Below are positions 8,495 to 16,975 of a stretch of DNA of 64,000 nt, one piece after another. The first letter of the stretch is position 1; each line of letters opens with the position of its first letter. The DNA is from Phycisphaerae bacterium (GTDB lineage: Bacteria; Planctomycetota; Phycisphaerae; Phycisphaerales; UBA1924). The translations under genes were made by a program, and so were the position numbers. The DNA lies in NCBI GenBank assembly GCA_016793805.1, contig JAEUIZ010000015.1:47732-111731 (forward strand). The letters run 5' to 3'. The notes below the pieces were generated by a model. The model did no database searches and was not told where the DNA came from. It worked only from the letters and a program-made list of their open reading frames with translations.

Positions 8495-9870
8495 TGGGCC
8501 TGGGCCGCTTCGGCGGGGGGCTCGGGGTGACGCGCTACCTCGCCAGGCAAGGGGCCGAGGTGCTCGTGACCGACATGGCCTCCGCGGCGGACCTGGCCGA
8601 GCCCGTGGCGGCGCTGGACGACCTCGTACGCGCGGGACGGGTCGCGCTCCGCCTGGGCGGGCACAACGTCAGCGACTTCACGCGGGCCGATCTGGTGGTC
8701 GCGAACCCCGCGGTGCCCAAGCCCTGGGAGGATCGGTTCCTCCGCGCCGCCGAGGCCGCGGGTGTCCCGATCACCACCGAGATCCGCCTCGCGGTCGAGC
8801 GGCTGGCGGACCCGGCACGAACGATCGGCGTCACGGGCTCGGCGGGCAAGAGCACGACCTCGGCGATGATCGCGCACGGGCTCGCGGCCCTGGGCGTCCC
8901 GTGCGTGCTCGGGGGCAACATCGGGGGCTCGCTGCTCGAGCACGAGCCCGCGGACGCGCGACCGTGGACCGTCCTGGAACTCTCCAGCGCGATGCTGCAC
9001 TGGCTCGGGCCGGGATCGTCGGCGGGGCAGGCGGGCTGGTCGCCCGGCATCGCGGTCGTCACGAACATCACGCCGAACCACATCGACTGGCACGGGACGT
9101 TCGAGCACTACCGCGCGAGCAAGTTGAACATCGTGCGGTTCCGGCGCGGGCCGTGCGTCTTTGGAGAGAGCGCCTCCCTGCGGGCGTCGCTGGCCGAGGC
9201 CGGCGCGGGCGAACTCATCGGCGTGTCGGCGGACGAGTCCGCGGACCGGTTCCGGCTCTCGGCGGTGCCGCTGCTCGTGCCCGGCGCGCACAATCGGCTC
9301 AACGCTCGGATGGCGCTGCAGGCGATCGGGCTGGCGCTGCGGGCCGACGGGGACGCGCGATCCGACGCGGACCTGTCGCGGGCGGCGTCGGTGGCGCTGG
9401 CGACGTTCCCCGGGCTCCCGCATCGGCTGCAACTGGTCGCCGAGGCGGGCGGCGTGCGGTATTACAACGACTCGAAGTGCACGACGCCCGAGGCCGCGCT
9501 GCTCGCGCTCGCCGCGCTGCGCGAGGCCGGGATCAGCGGCATCCACCTGATCGCGGGCGGATACGACAAGCAAAGCGACCTGGGCGACGTGGCGCGGTCG
9601 GCCGCGCAACTCGCCGGGCTGTACACGATCGGGACGACCGGCCCGGCGATCGCACGCGCGGCGCGCAACGAAGTGGCGCGGGTGAGCGGGGGGGCGAATG
9701 GGGGGGCGCACGTCGAGGAGTGCGGGACGCTCGACGTGGCCGTGGCGCGGGCCCGCGCGCGGGCCAGGGCCGGCGAGGCCGTCCTCCTCAGCCCCGCCTG
9801 CGCCTCGTGGGACCAGTTCACAAACTATGAGGCTCGCGGCGAGGCGTTCGCGGCTATGGTGCGCCGATGA
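8467..9870 (+). CDS. murD: UDP-N-acetylmuramoylalanine--D-glutamate ligase
   Basis: The protein has 467 residues. It adds D-glutamate to UDP-MurNAc-L-alanine with ATP, in cytoplasmic peptidoglycan synthesis. The N-terminal Rossmann-like domain begins [16 protein letters not shown]. The Mur-ligase P-loop [11 protein letters not shown] is at residues 121-131. The central domain has [20 protein letters not shown], and the C-terminal domain has [17 protein letters not shown] and [12 protein letters not shown], all typical of MurD. The start overlaps the aminotransferase gene and the stop overlaps the next start (ATGA). Peptidoglycan is present in Phycisphaerae, so a working MurD is expected. Confidence 0.96.
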   Translation: MHEGRRVTVMGLGRFGGGLGVTRYLARQGAEVLVTDMASAADLAEPVAALDDLVRAGRVALRLGGHNVSDFTRADLVVANPAVPKPWEDRFLRAAEAAGVPITTEIRLAVERLADPARTIGVTGSAGKSTTSAMIAHGLAALGVPCVLGGNIGGSLLEHEPADARPWTVLELSSAMLHWLGPGSSAGQAGWSPGIAVVTNITPNHIDWHGTFEHYRASKLNIVRFRRGPCVFGESASLRASLAEAGAGELIGVSADESADRFRLSAVPLLVPGAHNRLNARMALQAIGLALRADGDARSDADLSRAASVALATFPGLPHRLQLVAEAGGVRYYNDSKCTTPEAALLALAALREAGISGIHLIAGGYDKQSDLGDVARSAAQLAGLYTIGTTGPAIARAARNEVARVSGGANGGAHVEECGTLDVAVARARARARAGEAVLLSPACASWDQFTNYEARGEAFAAMVRR

Positions 9871-10709
9871 GGCATCCCTTGGCGGCCATCGGCATGTGCA
9901 TCGCGATCGCGGCGTGCGCGCCCGCGCGCCGCAGCGAGCCGTCGGCGAAGCAGCCGGAGCCAGACCTGAAGGCCCCCGCGCCGCGCGAGCCGCCTCCCGC
10001 GACGCCCGAGCCTGTGGCCGTGCCGCCGACGCACGAACCACAGCGACCCGAATCGCCGCAGCCGCGGCGGGTGGTCGAGTTGTTCCCCGGGGTCCGCGCT
10101 GATCTTGCCGCGCGCGTGATCGAGTTCGACGGGATCGTCCCGCTCGACGCGCACGACCCCGCGACGCCGATCGTGTATCTCGAGGTGATGGTCTGCACCC
10201 CGGACACGAAGGAGCATGAGGCGCTGGTGATGACGCGGGCGCGCCCATCGCACGTGCACGCCGCGCTGCTCGCCGCGGGGTTCCAGCCCGGCGCGCCCGG
10301 GGGCTGGGATTGGGACGGGACCCGGCTCGTGCCGCGCCAGCCGACCGGCGACGGGCTCGAGGTGCTCTTCGTGCGTCGCGGACCGGACGGGGGCGAGATC
10401 GAGGAACCGGCGGAGTCGTGGGTGAAGCGCGAGCGCGACGGCAAGCCGCTGGAGGCGCCGGCGACCGGGCCGCGCTGGCGGTTCGCGGGCTCGCAGATGG
10501 TCAAGCGTGGGCCGGGCGGGGCCGAGGTCTACGACGCCGACGGGGCGGGCACGCTGGTGGGCCTGACGACCTTCGGCGGCGAGACGATCGCCTGGCACCG
10601 CACGATCAGCCCCGAGGCGACGATCCAGGAGCCCGACCTGATCGCGGACGCGGCACGGGTGCCGAAGGCGGGCACGGCGGTCACGGTGCGGATCAGACCG
10701 TCCCGGTGA
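9867..10709 (+). CDS. YdjY-domain lipoprotein
   Basis: The protein has 280 residues. The N-terminus [19 protein letters not shown] carries a lipobox with Cys17. A proline-rich linker (residues 20-70) follows. Residues ~75-150 match the YdjY pattern: VEVMVC-type strand, EHEALV, then [17 protein letters not shown]. YdjY proteins are extracytoplasmic and of unknown role, and some are linked to ferredoxin or quinone systems. The C-terminal half continues the beta-rich domain. The gene overlaps murD by four bases and likely rides on its transcript. Confidence 0.8.
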   Translation: MRHPLAAIGMCIAIAACAPARRSEPSAKQPEPDLKAPAPREPPPATPEPVAVPPTHEPQRPESPQPRRVVELFPGVRADLAARVIEFDGIVPLDAHDPATPIVYLEVMVCTPDTKEHEALVMTRARPSHVHAALLAAGFQPGAPGGWDWDGTRLVPRQPTGDGLEVLFVRRGPDGGEIEEPAESWVKRERDGKPLEAPATGPRWRFAGSQMVKRGPGGAEVYDADGAGTLVGLTTFGGETIAWHRTISPEATIQEPDLIADAARVPKAGTAVTVRIRPSR

Positions 10710-10716
10710 GCCCGGG

Positions 10717-10722
10717 TACACT
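10717..10722 (+). promoter_or_regulatory. -10 box before tmk, predicted leaderless transcript
   Basis: TACACT ends 8 bases before the GTG start of tmk. There is no Shine-Dalgarno site and no clear -35 box. The same short distance is seen at about ten other starts in this window. Confidence 0.4.
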
Positions 10723-10730
10723 GGGGCCCT

Positions 10731-11387
10731 GTGTCTGACGCGTGGATGACGAGGCTGGCGGGTCGGTTCGTGGTCTTCGAGGGGCCGGATGGCTCGGGCA
10801 AGTCCACGCAGTTCCGTCGGTTCGTGCGCGCCGCCCAGACCGTCGGCGTCCCCGTCTGCGAGGTCCGCGAGCCGGGCGGCACGGTCGTGGGCGAGGCCAT
10901 CCGCGCGATCCTCCTCGACCACGCCCAGAAGGACATGACGCTGACCTGCGAGATGATGCTCTACATGGCCAGCCGGGCCCAACTCGTCGAGCAGCGGATC
11001 CGTCCCGCCGTGGCCTCGGGCCAGTTGGTGGCGGCCGACCGGTTCCTGCCCTCGACGTTCGCGTACCAGGGCACGGCGGGCGGGCTGGCGCGGGCCGACA
11101 TCGAGGCCGTGGCCCGCGTGGCGCTCCTGGGGTGTACGCCCGACCTGGTCCTGGTCTTTGACGTAGACGAGCAGACCGCCCAGCAACGGCTCAGCCCGCT
11201 CCTGGACCGCATGGAGGCCAAGGGGCGCGAGTTTCACCGGAAGGTCCGGGAGGGGTATCGTCAGCAGGTCGCGGAGCACCCGACCCGATATCGTCGTGTG
11301 GACGCGAGCCTGTCGGAGGCCGAGGTCTGGGAGCAGGTGCGGGCGGTCACGCGGGACTTCTTCGCGGGCAAGGCGGAGCGAACATGA
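10731..11387 (+). CDS. tmk: Thymidylate kinase
   Basis: The protein has 218 residues. It phosphorylates dTMP to dTDP with ATP. The P-loop GPDGSGKS is at residues 18-25, the REPGGT substrate loop near 46, and the DR motif in AADRFLPSTFAYQG near 102. The lid region RMEAKGREFHRKVREGY follows. The GTG start is supported by the -10 box just upstream; an ATG five codons later is the alternative. The stop overlaps the plsY start (ATGA), so the two form an operon. Confidence 0.96.
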   Translation: MSDAWMTRLAGRFVVFEGPDGSGKSTQFRRFVRAAQTVGVPVCEVREPGGTVVGEAIRAILLDHAQKDMTLTCEMMLYMASRAQLVEQRIRPAVASGQLVAADRFLPSTFAYQGTAGGLARADIEAVARVALLGCTPDLVLVFDVDEQTAQQRLSPLLDRMEAKGREFHRKVREGYRQQVAEHPTRYRRVDASLSEAEVWEQVRAVTRDFFAGKAERT

Positions 11388-12064
11388 CGACGTGGGTGCT
11401 GCTCATGGTCTTTGCGGCGTTGTGCGGGTCGATCCCCACGGGGTACCTCCTCGGGCGGCTCCGGCACATCGACATCCGCGACCACGGGTCGGGCAACATC
11501 GGGGCCACCAACGTCGCCCGCGTGCTGGGCTTCCGCTATGGGGCGCTGTGCCTGGCGCTGGACATGCTCAAGGGCCTCGTGCCCGCGCTGGCCGCGGGGT
11601 TCGTCAAGGGGCTCGTGCCGGCGACGTTCCTGGCGCGGCCGCTCCAGCCCGAACACGGGTGGCTCTGGCTCGCGGTGGTGTGCCTGACGGTGCTGGGACA
11701 CATGTACTCCCCGTGGGTGAGTTTCCGCGGGGGCAAGGGCGTGGCCACCGGCCTGGGCGCGATGCTCGGGGTCTTCCCCTACCTGACCATGCCCGCGATC
11801 GGGGCGCTCGCCCTCTGGGGCGTGGTGGCGCTGCTGTGGCGCTACGTGAGCGCGGCGTCGTGCCTCGCGGCGCTGAGCCTCACGGCCTGGGTCTACGTCT
11901 GGGCGAAGATCAGCGGGCTGGGCGGGCCGGCGAGGGCCGGGATGACGCCCTTCTTCGTCGCCACGGCGGTCATGGGCCTGTGGGTGATCTATCGGCATCG
12001 CTCGAACCTCCGCCGGCTCCTGGCCGGCAAGGAGTCGCGATTGGGACACCGCGTGCGCGTGTGA
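11384..12064 (+). CDS. plsY: Glycerol-3-phosphate acyltransferase (PlsY type)
   Basis: The protein has 226 residues. This membrane enzyme acylates glycerol 3-phosphate from acyl-phosphate, the first step of phospholipid synthesis. Conserved motifs are GSIPTGYLLGR (residues ~14-24), the DHGSGNIGATNVAR phosphate loop, LDMLKG, and GGKGVATGLGA near 118-128. About five membrane helices alternate with these loops. It overlaps tmk by ATGA. A TTG-initiated frame follows directly but belongs to the poly-G gene region. Confidence 0.96.
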   Translation: MTTWVLLMVFAALCGSIPTGYLLGRLRHIDIRDHGSGNIGATNVARVLGFRYGALCLALDMLKGLVPALAAGFVKGLVPATFLARPLQPEHGWLWLAVVCLTVLGHMYSPWVSFRGGKGVATGLGAMLGVFPYLTMPAIGALALWGVVALLWRYVSAASCLAALSLTAWVYVWAKISGLGGPARAGMTPFFVATAVMGLWVIYRHRSNLRRLLAGKESRLGHRVRV

Positions 12065-12132
12065 TCGGTTGAAGCGCCGATATGTGGGCGCGAGCAGCGC
12101 ATCGCGAGCGGCTGATAATTCTTGCCGCGCTC

Positions 12133-12161
12133 CTGGCATTCCCCGAGTCCTGAGGTACATT
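12133..12161 (+). promoter_or_regulatory. Candidate promoter of the poly-G gene
   Basis: CTGGCA (12133-12138), 17-base spacer, TACATT (12156-12161), each box matching four of six consensus bases. It lies about 50 bases before the ATG at 12211, the same distance as the better promoter of the second copy at 47.8 kb. Confidence 0.35.
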
Positions 12162-12210
12162 CTCCATGTCGTCGGCATCGCGCACCGGGCAGCGACCCGG
12201 GGAGGTCCTC

Positions 12211-13535
12211 ATGCGACTGAAGCGTGCTCTCGCGGCGTTAGGGGGGGGGGGTCGGGTAGTCTTCTGGCGCTGGTAGCGCTCGCGGCCTTGGTCGCGACGC
12301 TGGCCGTGCCCAGAACGCCGCCCGCGGAGCCCCGAACAACGTCCATGGTCGCAACCACGCCCATCCAGCGGCCGAGCGCGGGAACCGATGGCAGCGCGAC
12401 CGCCGAGGACGGGGTGGGGAGCGCGGTGCTTCGCCGCACGGCGTTCCGACCGCCGATGCGGTCGATCACGGCGAGCGCGAGCAGCGTCGAGAACTGCATC
12501 GAAAGTGCTACATCAAGCCCGACCACTTCTAACGGCAGATACGCTCGGAGCGGGGGAACCGGCGTCTGGTCGAACCCATCCAATGTCTACAGCGCCAACG
12601 GCGTGTATGCCTCGTGTGCCCTCGGCGGAGAGCAGAAATCCAAGTACCTTCGCGCGGGGGGTTTCGCGTTCGCAGCGATGCCAGACGACGCGCTCATCCG
12701 CGGGGTGGTGGTCTCAATCCGACGGTTTGCGGCCGGTGATGCAGGAATCGTCGAGGCCTCGGTCAAACTCGCCAAGGAAGACTACATCGACTTTGAAGAG
12801 CGTGGCACGGGGGTCGCGGTGGGAAACACCCTGGCAACCGTGCAATACGGAGGCGCAAACGACCTGTGGGGCGAAGACTACGCCGTGCCATCGCTGTTCA
12901 AGGCTTCGAACTTCGGCGTGGTTGTTGGGTACAACAATACCGCAAGTGGCGCGGACATTGAGGCCACGGTGTATGTCGACCACATCCAGGTGACGATCTA
13001 CTACGACGAAGCTCCAGATTGTTCAGGACTTTCCGAGGTCAGCGCATGGGCGGGGGCGTCTGGCTCTGGGTATGGATGGACTAACCCAACGTATGCTGCC
13101 GGTGCGCCTGACGGGCTGACCGCAGGCCGTGTCTCACCTGTCAGTGCCGCGCACAATTACCTTACATGTTCTGATTTCGCCCTGGCGACCATCCCTTCGA
13201 ACGCCACGATCCTCGGCGTCCGAGTCACGGTGCGATGCACGGTGTCCGGCAACTGCCAACGGTGGCACTATCTCCAACTCGTCGATGGAAGCGTGATCGT
13301 CGGACGCGGGAAGTGGCCGTTCGTCGAGTCCGACAACACGACGTTGCGCGACAGGGAGTATGGGCACTGCGAGGACTTGTGGCCTCAATCCGATCCGGGT
13401 CCGTCGAACCCGCCGACGCCGGCCATGTTCAACGACGGAACGTTCAAAGTGATTATCAGTCTTGAGAACCACCAGGCGACCGGAGATGTGAGTACGAACA
13501 TTGACGGAATCAAGGTCACGGTGTGGTACGAGTGA
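12211..13535 (+). CDS. Secreted two-domain beta protein with 11-G tract in signal peptide, out of frame as read
   Basis: A strong ribosome site (GGGGAGG) sits 5 bases before ATG 12211, which begins a signal peptide, MRLKRALAALGG. The frame then enters a run of 11 G. Read as given it stops at 12274 after 21 residues. With 9 or 12 G it joins the long downstream frame and gives a perfect signal peptide followed by SLLALVALAALVATLAVP and ~400 more residues. The mature part has two similar beta-sandwich-like units, each ending in a strand pattern D.I.VT.YY (VDHIQVTIYYD; IDGIKVTVWYE). No known family was recognised. It is followed after 22 bases by a sorting-signal protein. Codon use is less GC-biased than neighbours. 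This is either a phase-variable gene caught OFF or a homopolymer sequencing error. Confidence 0.7.
12241..12251 (+). repeat. Poly-G tract (11 G), possible contingency locus
   Basis: Eleven consecutive G inside the sequence TTA-G11-TCGGGTAGTC, at codon 11 of the secreted protein gene. The identical tract and flanks occur in the second copy of the gene (47771-47781, complement). Such tracts change length by slippage during replication. Confidence 0.9.
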
Positions 13536-13557
13536 CCGAAGCGTAGGGAGTGTAACT

Positions 13558-14283
13558 ATGCGAATCATAACTGGTTGCACGGCGCTCGCGCTCAGCGCAT
13601 TGGCTAACAGGTGCTTGGCCCAAGGCGAACTGGTGACTTCCTCCTGGCGTTTCGCGGAGGTCCTCGCCGGCACGGGCACGCCGGTGGCGTCGCCCAACGG
13701 CCTCATCGACCCCGGCGAGGGCGTGCGGCTCATCCTCGACGTCTCGTTCTCGCCACCCGTCGGCTCGACGGTGATCTACAACCCGCCCCCGCCGCCCGGG
13801 GTGGGCACGGTCGCTGGGCTTGCCGAGGTGTTCTTCGATCTTCTCGGCGGGCCGACGGCCCAGGGAACGTGGTCGAACATCGTTCGGGCACCGGGATGGG
13901 CGATCGGGAGCAGCGGCGGCTCGCAAGCGGGCGGAGCCGAGATCCGCGGCGCCGCGGTCGGGCAGTTCATCCTGCCCGGGGCGACGGCGAATGCCGCGAA
14001 TCCGATCACCGCCGCGTGGCAAGGGACGTGGACGCCGACGAGTTACGCGACGCGAACGGTGACGTGGCAGAGCAGGCCCGCGGTCGGCAGCGGCGGGAAC
14101 GCGACGAGCCTGCTCATTCAGTTTGGAGTACTCCCGACGGGCGAGCCGCAGTACGTCGGCACGTTCGTCGCGGGCCAGTTCGGCTCGGTGGCGGTGCCGA
14201 TCGTCCCCGCGCCGGGCGTCGGCGTGGTCGCGCTCGCTGGGGCCGCTGCCCTCGTACGTCGTCGGTCGCGGCGCGGTCGCTGA
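13558..14283 (+). CDS. Secreted protein with PEP-CTERM-like sorting signal
   Basis: The protein has 241 residues. ATG 13558 follows GGGAG at a good distance and starts a signal peptide ending near CLAQG. Conserved blocks with its paralog at 45.8 kb include GT.TPVASPNGLI.PGEG and FSPPVGST. The C-terminus has a PAPG motif, a hydrophobic stretch (VGVVALAGAAALV) and an Arg cluster, the three-part layout of PEP-CTERM-type exosortase substrates. This would fix the protein to the envelope or route it to the surface. No exosortase is in the window. It lies 22 bases after the poly-G gene, and the same spacing is kept in the second copy. Confidence 0.8.
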   Translation: MRIITGCTALALSALANRCLAQGELVTSSWRFAEVLAGTGTPVASPNGLIDPGEGVRLILDVSFSPPVGSTVIYNPPPPPGVGTVAGLAEVFFDLLGGPTAQGTWSNIVRAPGWAIGSSGGSQAGGAEIRGAAVGQFILPGATANAANPITAAWQGTWTPTSYATRTVTWQSRPAVGSGGNATSLLIQFGVLPTGEPQYVGTFVAGQFGSVAVPIVPAPGVGVVALAGAAALVRRRSRRGR

Positions 14284-14510
14284 CGGAAGAGCCGCGAGAT
14301 CGGAACAAGCTCCGAGGCGGCCGGCCCAAGCCGACGTCCCGAGGGCAGGCCGGTTGTTTGTGGACCATCGAGCCGCGGACGTGGAGGGCGGGGGGCTTCT
14401 GGCGATTGGACGGCCCGGGGGCGGAGTTCTCGGCACCGGGGCGGGCGTGGGTGCTGATCGGAACGGGCGCGCGCGCCGATGGCTGTGGGCCGCTTGTGGA
14501 GGGCTCACGC

Positions 14511-14720
14511 ATGCTTCGCTTTGTGCCTGAACAGCAAGACAACTGGACGCCCGAGAGTTATCTGTTCCCCGGGGTGACCCGCTGCGAGGACGTGGACGAG
14601 GGTGCCCGCGACGCGGCGTGGCACGTCGAGCGGGCCATGCGCGACGTGGAGCGGCGGTTCGTCAACCTCCGTCGGCTGCTGGGCGACACCGGGACCGACG
14701 ACGGCCCGCGGGCGGCGTGA
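14511..14720 (+). CDS. Small hypothetical protein
   Basis: A 69-residue frame starts at ATG 14511 with GGAGGG eight bases upstream. It has an acidic, helical C-terminal half (ARDAAWHVERAMRDVERRF) that could form a short coiled coil, and no signal peptide. No family was recognised. The ~225 bases before it, after the sorting-signal gene, show nothing clear. Its existence rests on the ribosome site and the helical periodicity. Confidence 0.45.
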   Translation: MLRFVPEQQDNWTPESYLFPGVTRCEDVDEGARDAAWHVERAMRDVERRFVNLRRLLGDTGTDDGPRAA

Positions 14721-14757
14721 CCCGGCGTGTGCGCACGATCCTGGTCCGCCGCGGGGC

Positions 14758-14785
14758 TTGTGAACCTTCTCGGAACTTGTAGACT
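14758..14785 (+). promoter_or_regulatory. Promoter of the DUF1549/DUF1553 gene, predicted leaderless
   Basis: TTGTGA (14758-14763), 16-base spacer, TAGACT (14780-14785), ending six bases before ATG 14792. There is no Shine-Dalgarno site. Confidence 0.55.
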
Positions 14786-14791
14786 GGCGGG

Positions 14792-16975
14792 ATGCGACGG
14801 GCCGGGCCTCTCTGGCGGCTGGCGGCGTGCGGGGCGGTACTCGCCTCGGACGTGGTTGCGCGCGCGCACACGGACCCGCCGAACCCGGAGGAGGCGATGG
14901 TCTCTCGGCGGCGCGAACGGGCGGCGCTCCTGCCCGCGCCCCCGCCCGTGCCGGACGAGCCCGGCGCGGGCCCGAACCCGATCGACCGGTTCATCGTGGC
15001 GCGGGCGCGGCGGGACGGGGAGTTGCCGCGCGAGCCGTTGCCGCCTTGCGACGACGCGGCGTTTGTTCGGCGGGTGTACCTGGACGTGATCGGGGCGATC
15101 CCGACGGCGGCGGAGGCGGCGCGGTTCCTGGGGGACGCGCGCCCGGACAAGCGTGAGCGGCTGATCGACGAGGTGCTGGCGCGCGACGCGGACTACGCCG
15201 ACCATTGGACGCCGTTCTGGGAGGACGCGCTCGTCAGCAGCCCGGTGGGGGACAACGGGGGGATGCCCACGCACGGGGACTACTCGGGGTTCATCCGCCG
15301 GGCGTTCGCGGAGAATCGGGCGTACGACCTGTTCGTGGCGGACCTGATCGACCCGACGATGCCGCGGCACAAGCCGGCGGCGACGAACACGATCCTGGGG
15401 GTGCCCAAGCGTGTCCACTACATCCTGAACGAGACGCACACGGACACGCTGCAGACGGCGGCGGGGGTCGCGCAGGTGTTCCTCGGGACGGCGATGAAGT
15501 GCGCGAGTTGCCACAACCACTTCGAGAACCGCGAGTGGCCGCAGGACCGGTTCCTGGCGTTCGCGGGGCTGTTCGCGGGGCACGACCTGGAGGCGATCCG
15601 GTGCGAGCAGCCGTCGGGGCGCGTGGTGGCGGCGGCGTTCCCGTTCGAGGTCCCGGGCGTGCCGCGTGAGGCGCCGGCCTCGGAGCGGGAGCGCCTCTCG
15701 CGGGTCGCGCACCTCATCACCGATCCGCTCAACCCTCGGTTCGCGCGCTCGGCGATCAACCGGGTGTGGAAGCGGTACCTGGGGCTGGGGTTCATCGAGC
15801 CCGCCGACGACTTCCGCGAGGAGTGGCCCCCGAGCCAGCGGGAACTGCTGGACTGGTTGTCGCACGACCTGGTGACGCACGGGTACGACCTGAAGCGGAC
15901 GATCCGGCTGATCCTGATGAGCCGGACGTATCAGGCGCGGTACGACCCGGCGCTGGAGGACCACTTCGATCTGGCGAGCCCCGCCGACCCGCGGTGGTTC
16001 CTCTCGCCCAGCCTGCGCCGGCTGACGGCGGAGCAGGCGCTGGACAGCATCCGCGTGGCGATGACGCAGCGGCTGGAGCCCTCGCAGCGGGCGTACCGGC
16101 GGGTCGAGTCCACGGCCCTCTCGCGGGCGCTCGGCAAGCCCGCGGCGCGCAACGACGTCTCGACCTCGCGCTCCGACGAGCCGGCGATCCTGCAGGGGCT
16201 GGAACTGCTCAACGGGGGCGAGTACGCGGCGCTGGTGGGCGGCGGGGCGCTGCTGCGCGAGGCGCTCGCGGCCCCGACGCCCGAGGCCGCGGCGGAGGTG
16301 GTGTATCGGGCGGTGCTGTCGCGTCCGGCGACGGAGGGGGAGCGGGCGTTGGCGCGCGAGGCGCTGGGCGAGGCGTGGGCCACGCGAGAGGCGGGCGCGG
16401 CGACGGAGGTGCGATGGATCGACGGGGCGGCGCCCGCGGGCCGGCGGGTCGGGGCGTGGGAGTTCGTCGAGTCGGGGGACGCGCCGAGCGGGTCGAGGGC
16501 GAACGTGGTGCGCTCGGCGAGGGACGGGCAGGCGCAGAACTACGTGCTGGGGATGCCGGGGGTGGTGGTGGGGCCCGAAGACGTGCTGGTCGCGCACGTG
16601 CGGGTCGATCCGTCGGACCCGGCGGCGGAGGTGATGGTGCAGTGGAACGACGGGACCGGCCGCGACGGGGGATGGGCGCACCGCGCGTACTGGGGCGAGG
16701 ATCGCATCGGGTACGGCGAAGCGGGGACGGCCTCTCGGCGGAGGATGGGTGACGTTCCGCGGGCGGGGGAGTGGGTGCGGCTGGAGGTGCCCGTGGCCGC
16801 GGTGGGGCTGGAGCCGGGACAGACGATCGTGGGGGTGAGCCTCGACGTGGCGGGCGGGTCGGCGGAGTTTGACGGGGTGGGGATCGTCGCGCGGGCCGAG
16901 CCGGCGGCTGCGGGTCCGCTGCGGGACCTGCTCTGGGCGCTCTTCACGTCGGCGGAGTTCCAGTATGCCAGGTGA
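14792..16975 (+). CDS. DUF1549/DUF1553 (PSCyt2/PSD1-type) secreted protein
   Basis: The protein has 727 residues. An N-terminal signal sequence (RRAGPLWRLAACGAVLASDV) precedes a DUF1549 region (about 50-255) with NPIDRFIVAR, FVRRVYLDVIGAIPTAAE and a heme-like KCASCHNHF motif near 235. A DUF1553 region follows (about 285-510; NRVWKRYLGLGF, LDWLSHDLV, RTIRLILMSRTYQ). Residues ~530-690 look like a carbohydrate-binding beta domain. These proteins are abundant in planctomycetes and nearly always paired with a DUF1501 protein, as here. They are thought to degrade or process complex sugars, but the reaction is not known. Confidence 0.9.
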   Translation: MRRAGPLWRLAACGAVLASDVVARAHTDPPNPEEAMVSRRRERAALLPAPPPVPDEPGAGPNPIDRFIVARARRDGELPREPLPPCDDAAFVRRVYLDVIGAIPTAAEAARFLGDARPDKRERLIDEVLARDADYADHWTPFWEDALVSSPVGDNGGMPTHGDYSGFIRRAFAENRAYDLFVADLIDPTMPRHKPAATNTILGVPKRVHYILNETHTDTLQTAAGVAQVFLGTAMKCASCHNHFENREWPQDRFLAFAGLFAGHDLEAIRCEQPSGRVVAAAFPFEVPGVPREAPASERERLSRVAHLITDPLNPRFARSAINRVWKRYLGLGFIEPADDFREEWPPSQRELLDWLSHDLVTHGYDLKRTIRLILMSRTYQARYDPALEDHFDLASPADPRWFLSPSLRRLTAEQALDSIRVAMTQRLEPSQRAYRRVESTALSRALGKPAARNDVSTSRSDEPAILQGLELLNGGEYAALVGGGALLREALAAPTPEAAAEVVYRAVLSRPATEGERALAREALGEAWATREAGAATEVRWIDGAAPAGRRVGAWEFVESGDAPSGSRANVVRSARDGQAQNYVLGMPGVVVGPEDVLVAHVRVDPSDPAAEVMVQWNDGTGRDGGWAHRAYWGEDRIGYGEAGTASRRRMGDVPRAGEWVRLEVPVAAVGLEPGQTIVGVSLDVAGGSAEFDGVGIVARAEPAAAGPLRDLLWALFTSAEFQYAR

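Noticed and set aside
12069..12210. TTG-initiated N-terminus for the poly-G gene in the frame that is open at 11 G
   Set aside because: That start gives 60 residues with no signal-peptide layout before the hydrophobic core and no ribosome site, whereas ATG 12211 has a strong one. It remains possible that low-level translation starts there.
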